From assembly GCA_036377415.1 (NCBI GenBank), contig DASUYK010000024.1, forward strand, positions 1 through 11,781: DNA of 11,781 nt, written 5' to 3'. Both the position numbers and the translations under genes were made by a program. Position 1 is the first letter of the stretch, and every line of letters starts with the position of its first letter. Under the pieces are notes generated by a model, which saw nothing but the letters and a program-made list of their open reading frames with translations, was not told the DNA's origin and did no database searches. Below are positions 1 through 7,222 of the stretch, in pieces. Source of the stretch: DASUPK01 sp036377415. Lineage in GTDB: Bacteria > Actinomycetota > Thermoleophilia > Solirubrobacterales > 70-9.

Positions 1-128
1 AGGAGCTCACGGAGGAGCAGCGGGAGGCGGTCGAGCGACTCGCCGAGGCGCTGAACGGACAGGATCCCCGCGCCGCCCTGCTCGGGCGAGCGGGTCGGTC
101 CGGCGCGGGCGGGAAGGTTGAGGACTGA
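1..128 (+). CDS. dnaJ: Chaperone DnaJ, C-terminal fragment (probable)
   Basis: Only the last 41 codons are in the window, read in the frame that ends with TGA at 126-128. The visible peptide begins ELTEEQREAVERLAEALNG and goes on to a QDPRAAL stretch and a Gly/Arg-rich tail. A short 'L-T-x-E-Q-R-E-x-x-x-x-L' helix close to the C-terminus is typical of DnaJ (Hsp40) proteins. DnaJ delivers unfolded substrates to DnaK and stimulates its ATPase. No J domain or zinc-finger cysteines can be seen because they would lie upstream of the window. The context supports the call: the next gene is hspR, overlapping by TGATG, and the dnaK-grpE-dnaJ-hspR order is well known in Actinobacteria such as Streptomyces. 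The identity rests mostly on this context plus a short tail, so it stays provisional. Confidence 0.6.
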   Translation, partial: ELTEEQREAVERLAEALNGQDPRAALLGRAGRSGAGGKVED

Positions 129-622
129 TGGCTGACCGCAGCGAACGCGGATCGGGGAGTGGACGCGATCCCGCCCGGGGCGAGCGGATCGACGCGGAGC
201 GCGGCGTCTTCATGATCTCGGTCGCGGCCGAGCTCGCGGCGATGCATCCGCAGACCCTCCGGATGTACGAGGCGCGCGGGCTGATCAACCCGAAGCGCTC
301 TCCGAAGAACACGAGGCTGTACTCGCAGGCCGATGTCGAGCGGCTTCGCCGGATTCAGCAGATGACCACGGAGGAGGGGCTGAACCTGGCCGGCGTCGAG
401 ACGGTCCTCGAGCTCGAACGCCGAGTCGAGCGGATGCGGTCGGAGATGGCGAAGCTTCGCAGGCGCGCGGCGGAGATGGAGAGCCGGATGACCGAAGAGC
501 TCGAGCGCCTGAGGAAGTCGCTCGGGGGGGAGCTCGTTCCCTACGGCGCCTACGAGCCGGAGAGCATGAGGCGGCGCGGCGAGCGCTCGACCAGGATCCC
601 AATCCGGAAGCCGACTCGCTGA
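128..622 (+). CDS. hspR: HspR, MerR-family heat-shock repressor
   Basis: This 164-residue protein belongs to the MerR family and matches HspR, the repressor of the dnaK operon and clpB in Actinobacteria. Residues 27-55 (GVFMISVAAELAAMHPQTLR onward) form the winged helix-turn-helix, with the HspR-type 'ISVAA-L-HPQTLR-YE--GL--P' pattern. Residues 57-66 (KRSPKNTRLYS) form the wing. Residues 84-90 (GLNLAGV) precede the dimerisation helix, and residues 93-132 are a charged coiled coil. No cysteine or metal-binding cluster is seen, as expected for HspR rather than a metal sensor. The ATG at 128 overlaps the upstream stop (TGATG) and has a GGAAGG ribosome-binding site at 112-117. An internal ATG (residue 29) would cut into the conserved 'GVF-ISVAA' block, so it is less likely. 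The basic tail after residue 147 (RRRGERSTRIPIRKPTR) is a minor peculiarity. By family knowledge it needs DnaK as co-repressor and binds HAIR inverted repeats; a HAIR-like site lies ahead of clpB in this window. Confidence 0.93.
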   Translation: MADRSERGSGSGRDPARGERIDAERGVFMISVAAELAAMHPQTLRMYEARGLINPKRSPKNTRLYSQADVERLRRIQQMTTEEGLNLAGVETVLELERRVERMRSEMAKLRRRAAEMESRMTEELERLRKSLGGELVPYGAYEPESMRRRGERSTRIPIRKPTR

Positions 623-1492
623 CTAGGGAGCCACCCAGCCGCTTCGCCGCGGCGGCGGCTTCGCCAGCAGCCGGCCGGCGATCCCCTCGATCGCGTCGAA
701 ACCGGCGCCGGCCCCCGGGACCTCGTCGCTGAGCACGGCGATCGCGAGGCGCTCCCCGTCGCGGTGCTCGAGCAGCGCCGCCTGGTGAGTGACCGGGCCG
801 GTGGTCCCCTCCTGGCCGCTCGGGCGCCAGCCCCCCTTGAACCAGATACGCCAGGAGCGATCCGCGGCGGCGGGAATCCCCCAGCGCTGGCTCGGCGTGA
901 TCCCGGCGAGCAGCCGCAGTCCGTAGTCCCGGTGGCGGCGGCCGAGGTTCCGTTCCAAGCGGAAGTAGAAGCGGGACATGTCCGCGGCGGTGATCTGGGC
1001 GCCGCCCCAGAAGCCCGGGGCGACCTCGAACTCCCGCATTCCCGCGCGCTCGGCCACCCGCTCCAGGCCGGCATCGCCGACGTCGGCATAGATGCCGCCC
1101 GCGGCCCGATTGTCCGAGTAGGTGATCATCGACTCCAGGAGCGCCCGGGTGTCGGAGTCGAGGCGCTCCTTCTCGCGCTCGTGCAGGCGGAGCGCCGCCG
1201 CGAGCAGGAGCGCCTTCGACGCGCTCGCCGAGCTGAACGGATGGGACACCGCGTAGCCCCTGATCCCGGCGGATCCGCCGAGGACCGCGAAGGAGACGTC
1301 GCCGCGGGCCGCCGCGAAGGACCGGGCCCGGCGGACTGCGGTGGGGCTGGGATAGACGACTCGAGGCCAGGTGTCGGCACTGGCGATCCGGCGATCACTG
1401 GGCTCGCCGCCCGCGCTCGCCGTGAGCGCGGCTACGAGGAGGATCGCCGGCCACAGCCACAGCCGGCGCCGGGGCGAACCGCGGGCCTGCAT
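623..1492 (-). CDS. Secreted serine hydrolase, class A beta-lactamase fold
   Basis: This 289-residue protein has an Arg-rich N-terminus followed by a hydrophobic stretch (residues 11-27, LWLWPAILLVAALTASA), consistent with a Sec signal peptide or membrane anchor. Three motifs in the right order mark the penicillin-binding/beta-lactamase fold: SxxK as S90-A-S-K93 (nucleophile and general base), SDN at 126-128, and a KGG box at 219-221 in place of the usual KTG. The spacing fits class A-like enzymes (Beta-lactamase2-type family). An omega-loop ExxxN typical of true class A enzymes was not recognised, so antibiotic hydrolysis is not established; a cell-wall or other serine hydrolase is equally possible. 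The start at ATG 1490-1492 has no clear Shine-Dalgarno. A TAGGGT hexamer ends six bases before it on the minus strand, so a leaderless message is conceivable. It is divergent from clpB, and its stop touches the hspR stop. Confidence 0.82.
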   Translation of the reverse strand: MQARGSPRRRLWLWPAILLVAALTASAGGEPSDRRIASADTWPRVVYPSPTAVRRARSFAAARGDVSFAVLGGSAGIRGYAVSHPFSSASASKALLLAAALRLHEREKERLDSDTRALLESMITYSDNRAAGGIYADVGDAGLERVAERAGMREFEVAPGFWGGAQITAADMSRFYFRLERNLGRRHRDYGLRLLAGITPSQRWGIPAAADRSWRIWFKGGWRPSGQEGTTGPVTHQAALLEHRDGERLAIAVLSDEVPGAGAGFDAIEGIAGRLLAKPPPRRSGWVAP

Positions 1493-1598
1493 GGATGAAC
1501 CCTAAGAGGGAGGCGCGCCGGTCAGCCTCGGCCGCGACAGGGCCCCCCGGGGGAAGGTCCGGCGCCTCCATAGATCTAAGTCGTCCTGACATAGATTT

Positions 1599-1618
1599 CT
1601 TGAACTTGGGGACTAAAG
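1599..1618 (+). promoter_or_regulatory. HAIR-like HspR operator upstream of clpB (candidate)
   Basis: CTTGAAC at 1599-1605 and ACTAAAG at 1612-1618 resemble the two arms of the HspR-associated inverted repeat (consensus CTTGAGT-N7-ACTCAAG). The left arm matches 5 of 7 positions and the right arm 6 of 7, but the spacer is 6 bases instead of 7, so the match is imperfect. It overlaps the -35 hexamer and the spacer of the clpB promoter, where a repressor would block polymerase. hspR lies about 1 kb upstream. The call is inference from the known consensus and from position. Confidence 0.5.
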
Positions 1619-1628
1619 CGGGTAAGAT
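1600..1628 (+). promoter_or_regulatory. clpB promoter, sigma-70 type, probably leaderless
   Basis: TTGAAC at 1600-1605 (4 of 6 to TTGACA) is followed after exactly 17 bases by TAAGAT at 1623-1628 (4 of 6 to TATAAT, fitting TAnnnT). Transcription would start around 1635-1637, which coincides with the clpB ATG at 1637. No Shine-Dalgarno is present between 1606 and 1636. The region from 1570 upward is noticeably richer in A/T than its surroundings. Confidence 0.6.
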
Positions 1629-1636
1629 CAGTCTCG

Positions 1637-4249
<2,613 letters not shown>

Positions 4250-4297
4250 GCACGAATCGCATTGCAAGCGGCAGGTCTCGAACCACTTCTACGGCAG

Positions 4298-4325
4298 GGC
4301 GATGGAGATCGCCGTCGGGTACGAC
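4298..4325. terminator. Tandem short hairpins between convergent genes (weak terminator candidate)
   Basis: Two perfect small stem-loops sit back to back in the gap between the ends of clpB and the methyltransferase gene. The first is GGCGAT-GGAG-ATCGCC (4298-4313, 6-bp stem, 4-base loop). The second is GTCG-GGTA-CGAC (4314-4325, 4-bp stem). Neither has a following T tract on either strand, so they are not canonical intrinsic terminators. Short stems like these also occur by chance in GC-rich DNA; position is the main argument. Confidence 0.3.
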
Positions 4326-4341
4326 TCCTAGGCCCTGGCCA

Positions 4342-4986
4342 CTACTCGTCGGGTGAGGAGGGGCGCCGGGCGACTCCGCGGATCAGAGGCCGGACGATCG
4401 GAGGGGCCTTCGGCATCGTGCCGCGCTCCATTCGATCCACCCAGAACCCGGCTCCGGCGAACAGCTGATCGGTCGCGCGATTCGGGTGGCAGCCCGCCCC
4501 GATGAAGCCCCAGGGCCTCTCCAGCCGATCCTGCCAGCGCGCCAGGCGCGGCGAGCTGCTCCGGACGTGCTCGATGTACAGCAGCCGCCCATCCTCGACG
4601 AGAACGCGTCGTGCCTCCGCGGCTGCCCGCTCCGGATCGGGAATCGTGCAGAAGACCAGCGTCGCGACGACGGTGTCGAAGCTGCCGTCGTCGAAGGGAA
4701 GCTCCTCGGCGGACGCCTCGATCACCGCCGGCCGGCCGGCGGCCGTGCCCTCCTCCGCGAGCCGCTTCCGCAGCCGGGTCGCCATATGGGGGTCGGGCTC
4801 GGTCATCACCAGCTCGGTGACCGCCTCGGTGTAGTGCTCGAGGTTGTGGCCGGTTCCCGCGCCGAGCTCGAGCGTGCGCCCGGACGCGGTCGCTAGCAGG
4901 CTGCGGCGCATCTCCGCCAGTCCGGCGCGCTCGGTGCTGTCGAGCATCCAGTCGTACAGGCGGGCGAATATCGGGTGCTCGGTCAT
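4342..4986 (-). CDS. Class I SAM-dependent methyltransferase
   Basis: This 214-residue protein is a Rossmann-fold methyltransferase of the Methyltransf_11/UbiE-like group. From the chosen start, motif I is ELGAGTGHN (40-48), which binds S-adenosylmethionine. E63 in TEPD closes the second strand. LPFDDGSFDTVVATLVFCTI (96-115) covers motifs II/III, and RRVLVEDGRLLYIEHV follows. The C-terminal part (WGFIGAGCHPNRATDQLFAGAGF) recalls METTL7-like small-molecule or lipid methyltransferases, but the substrate cannot be read from sequence. I prefer the ATG at 4984-4986 (MTEHPIFARLYDWML) because a GAGGG lies 10 bases upstream and the fold begins there. An in-frame ATG at 5026-5028 would add 14 residues (MPPPRRSSVRDDPR) without a ribosome-binding site. 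It stands alone, convergent with clpB and divergent from the purine operon. Confidence 0.88.
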   Translation of the reverse strand: MTEHPIFARLYDWMLDSTERAGLAEMRRSLLATASGRTLELGAGTGHNLEHYTEAVTELVMTEPDPHMATRLRKRLAEEGTAAGRPAVIEASAEELPFDDGSFDTVVATLVFCTIPDPERAAAEARRVLVEDGRLLYIEHVRSSSPRLARWQDRLERPWGFIGAGCHPNRATDQLFAGAGFWVDRMERGTMPKAPPIVRPLIRGVARRPSSPDE

Positions 4987-5078
4987 GCGGGGATCATCCC
5001 TCACCGACGAGCGGCGAGGCGGCGGCATTGCACGCCGGAGGAGAAAGTGAGAGAAAGGGGGGTGCGAGGCTCAACGAC

Positions 5079-5086
5079 AAAGGAGG
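5079..5086 (+). promoter_or_regulatory. Strong Shine-Dalgarno of the GYD gene
   Basis: AAAGGAGG lies six bases before the ATG at 5093 and is the most complete ribosome-binding site seen in the window. It fixes the start of the first gene of the purine operon and suggests high translation of that small protein. Confidence 0.8.
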
Positions 5087-5092
5087 AGAGGG

Positions 5093-5374
5093 ATGCCCAC
5101 GTATGTGATGCTCACCAACCTGACACCGGAGGGGGTCCAGACGCTGAAGAGCAACCCGAACCGGGTCCAGGAGGTCAACAAGGAGGTCGAGCAGCTCGGG
5201 GTCACCGTCAAGGATCAGTGGGCGGTGCTCGGTCAGTACGACTTCATCACGATCGTCGAGGCGCCGGATGAGAAGACGATGGCGAAGGTCTCCGTGGAGC
5301 TCGGCTCGCGCGGGACCATGAGCAGCCAGACGCTGGCGGCGATTCCGTCCGCAGAGCTGGCGAGCGCCCTTTGA
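5093..5374 (+). CDS. GYD-domain protein, first gene of the purine operon
   Basis: This small 93-residue soluble protein matches the GYD family (PF08734 type), named for a Gly-Tyr-Asp motif. Here the motif reads GQYDF (47-51), with the usual strand pattern around it: YVMLTNLTPEGVQTLK at 4-19, FITIVEAPDEKTMAKVSVEL at 51-70 and the GTMSSQTLAAIP block at 74-85. The length is normal for the family. The predicted fold is a ferredoxin-like dimeric alpha/beta barrel; no biochemical function is established for the family as far as I know. It begins 34 bases before purD on the same strand and has a strong ribosome-binding site, so it very likely shares the purine transcript. No catalytic residues can be pointed to. 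Whether it serves purine synthesis or is only co-transcribed is unknown. Confidence 0.85.
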   Translation: MPTYVMLTNLTPEGVQTLKSNPNRVQEVNKEVEQLGVTVKDQWAVLGQYDFITIVEAPDEKTMAKVSVELGSRGTMSSQTLAAIPSAELASAL

Positions 5375-5408
5375 GGCCGTCGCGCACCGCGCGTCGGGTT
5401 GGATCCGG

Positions 5409-6716
5409 ATGAAGGTGCTGGTGGTCGGCGGCGGGGGGCGCGAGCACGCGATCGTGCGCTCCCTCGCCCGCTCGGCGCGTAGCCCGGAGCTGCTCTGTTC
5501 ACCGGGCAACGCGGGAATCGCGGCCGACGCCCGCTGCCTGGACGCCGGGGCTGAGGACGTCGACGCGCTCGTGGGCGCCGCGCGGGATGAGGGCGTGGAC
5601 ATCGTCGTCGTCGGTCCGGAAGCGCCCCTCGTCGCGGGGCTCGTCGACGCGCTCGAGGAGGCCGGGATCGCCGCATTCGGTCCGAGCGCGGAGGCCGCGC
5701 GAATCGAAGGCTCGAAGCTCCATGCGAAGGAGCTGATGGCCGAGGCGGCGGTTCCGACCGCGTCGCACACCGTCCTCCGCTCTCGAGACGAGGCCCTCGC
5801 GCAGATCTCCTGCGCCTCCTACCCCGCCGTGCTGAAGGCCGACGGCCTGGCGGCCGGAAAGGGCGTGATGATCTGCCCGTCCGAGCAGGAGGCGCGCGAG
5901 GCGGTCGGCGTCTTCTTCACCGAGCGGCGCTTCGGCGAGACCGAGGTCGTGATCGAGGAGTTCCTCGAGGGCGAGGAGCTGTCGGTGCTCGCGCTCTGCG
6001 ACGGCGAGAACGTGCTTCCGCTCGCCCCGGCTCAGGACTACAAGCGGATCCACGACGGCGATCAGGGTCCTAACACCGGGGGGATGGGGAGCTATTCGCC
6101 GGTCCCGGGGTTCGACGCCGCGGAGATAGAGCGGATCGCGGACGGCGTCCATCGTCCGATCGTCGACGCGATGCGGCGACGCCACACCCCGTATCACGGC
6201 GTCCTCTACGCCGGCCTGATGCTGACCGAGTCGGGCCCGAAGGTCCTCGAGTTCAACTGCCGGTTCGGGGATCCAGAGACCCAGGCCGTGCTGCCGCGGC
6301 TCCGATCCGATCTGATCGAGCTCTGCCTCGCCTCGCGGGAGCCCGGCGGGCTCCGCGGGATGAGCGCGGACTTCGGCGACGACTGGGCGGTCACCGTGGT
6401 GCTCGCCTCCGCCGGCTACCCGGAATCGTCGTCGAAGGGGGACGTGATCCGGGGGTTGGACGAGGCGGCGGCGATGGACGGTGTCGAAGTTACCCATGCC
6501 GGCACGGCGCGCCGGGATGGTGAGGTCGTCACCGCGGGGGGCCGCGTCCTGAATGTCACCGGGTTGGGACCCACGGCGGCGGAGGCCCGGCGGCGAGCTT
6601 ACGATGCGGCCGAGCTGATCGGCTTCGATGGACGGCAGATGCGAACCGACATCGCAGGCCGCGCGGCGACGGATCCACCGGAACGACTGAACCCTGCAGG
6701 TAGCGCGGCCGACTGA
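5409..6716 (+). CDS. purD: Phosphoribosylamine-glycine ligase (GAR synthetase)
   Basis: PurD joins 5-phosphoribosylamine and glycine with ATP, giving glycinamide ribonucleotide, the second step of de novo purine synthesis in the cytosol. The 435 residues show the whole family layout. The N-terminal domain starts MKVLVVGGGGREHAIVRSLA (Gly loop 7-10 plus REHA 11-14), and VVVGPEAPL is at 66-74. The ATP-grasp domain runs from about residue 101, with KADGLAAGKGV (143-153), VIEEFLEGEELS (181-192), QDYKRIHDGDQGPNTGGMGS (209-228) and the metal/ATP-binding LEFNCRFGDPETQ (280-292). The C-terminal domain covers about 325-420. The last 15 residues (TDPPERLNPAGSAAD) look like a loose tail. The ATG at 5409 is the natural family start, but only a weak GGATCCGG precedes it. 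It follows the GYD gene by 34 bases and precedes purE by 41. Confidence 0.97.
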   Translation: MKVLVVGGGGREHAIVRSLARSARSPELLCSPGNAGIAADARCLDAGAEDVDALVGAARDEGVDIVVVGPEAPLVAGLVDALEEAGIAAFGPSAEAARIEGSKLHAKELMAEAAVPTASHTVLRSRDEALAQISCASYPAVLKADGLAAGKGVMICPSEQEAREAVGVFFTERRFGETEVVIEEFLEGEELSVLALCDGENVLPLAPAQDYKRIHDGDQGPNTGGMGSYSPVPGFDAAEIERIADGVHRPIVDAMRRRHTPYHGVLYAGLMLTESGPKVLEFNCRFGDPETQAVLPRLRSDLIELCLASREPGGLRGMSADFGDDWAVTVVLASAGYPESSSKGDVIRGLDEAAAMDGVEVTHAGTARRDGEVVTAGGRVLNVTGLGPTAAEARRRAYDAAELIGFDGRQMRTDIAGRAATDPPERLNPAGSAAD

Positions 6717-6746
6717 TGGGGCGCGGGAACCGAATCACGACCGAAC

Positions 6747-6753
6747 GGAGGAG
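6747..6753 (+). promoter_or_regulatory. Shine-Dalgarno deciding the purE start
   Basis: GGAGGAG ends four bases before the ATG at 6758 (six bases counted from GGAGG). It supports this start over the internal ATG at 6785, and so supports the acidic N-terminal extension of PurE. Confidence 0.75.
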
Positions 6754-6757
6754 CTGA

Positions 6758-7222
6758 ATGCCAGAGGGCGATGTTGCCGAGACGATGCCCGACGTCGAGG
6801 AGGCCTTCGACGAGATCGAGGTCGATGCCCCGCTCGTCGGGATCATCATGGGGTCCAAGAACGACAAGCCCAAGCTGCAGCCCGCGGGCGAGGCCCTCCA
6901 GGATCACGGGATCCACTACGAGGTTCGGGTCCTGAGCGCGCATCGCGATCCGGATGCCACCCGGGAGTACTGCACGAACGCGCGAATGCGGGGCCTGAAG
7001 GTCATCATCGCCGGCGCCGGGATGTCCGCCGCGCTGCCGGGGTATGCCGCGTCGCACACGGACCTGCCGGTGATCGGCGTCCCCATCTCAGGCAAGAACC
7101 TCGGCGGCCTCGACGCGCTGCTCTCGGCGGTGCAGATGCCCCCTGGAGTCCCGGTGGGATGCGTGGCGATCGACGGCGCGAAGAACGCAGGGCTGCTCGC
7201 GGTTCGGATCATCAACGCGTGA
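6758..7222 (+). CDS. purE: PurE, AIR/N5-CAIR carboxylation enzyme, variant motif
   Basis: PurE forms 4-carboxy-aminoimidazole ribonucleotide (CAIR), either by rearranging N5-CAIR made by PurK (class I) or by direct carboxylation of AIR (class II). The core is class I-like: VGIIMGSKNDKPK (27-39), YEVRVLSAHRDPD (54-66) with the catalytic His62, LPVIGVPISGKNLGGLDALL (103-122) and SAVQMPPGVPVGCVAIDGAKNAG. Three departures stand out. MGSxSD has become MGSKND, SAHRTP has become SAHRDP, and the GAGGAAHLPG loop reads GAGMSAALPG, so the usual histidine is Ala92. It is also not the class II GRSNGLGP motif. Residues 1-24 form an acidic extension (MPEGDVAETMPDVEEAFDEI) absent from most PurE proteins. The start is fixed by a good ribosome-binding site. 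No purK lies beside it. The stop overlaps the purB GTG. Confidence 0.93.
   Translation: MPEGDVAETMPDVEEAFDEIEVDAPLVGIIMGSKNDKPKLQPAGEALQDHGIHYEVRVLSAHRDPDATREYCTNARMRGLKVIIAGAGMSAALPGYAASHTDLPVIGVPISGKNLGGLDALLSAVQMPPGVPVGCVAIDGAKNAGLLAVRIINA

Noticed and set aside
764..1498. 244-codon plus-strand frame opposite the serine hydrolase
   Set aside because: The minus-strand protein has a signal peptide and SxxK/SDN/KGG motifs; the plus frame shows only low-complexity Arg/Gly/Ala sequence.
1544..1556. GC palindrome (CCCCCGGGGG) between the hydrolase and clpB
   Set aside because: Simple GC palindromes are frequent in this composition, and there is no nearby T tract or gene end for it to serve.
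4261..4295. tRNA-like GGTCTCGAACC in the clpB downstream gap
   Set aside because: It resembles a T-loop, but no acceptor stem, anticodon arm or matching 5' half could be found around it.
4262..4468. Plus-strand frame of 68 codons running from the clpB gap into the methyltransferase gene
   Set aside because: No domain, no ribosome-binding site, and two thirds of it is antisense to the methyltransferase.
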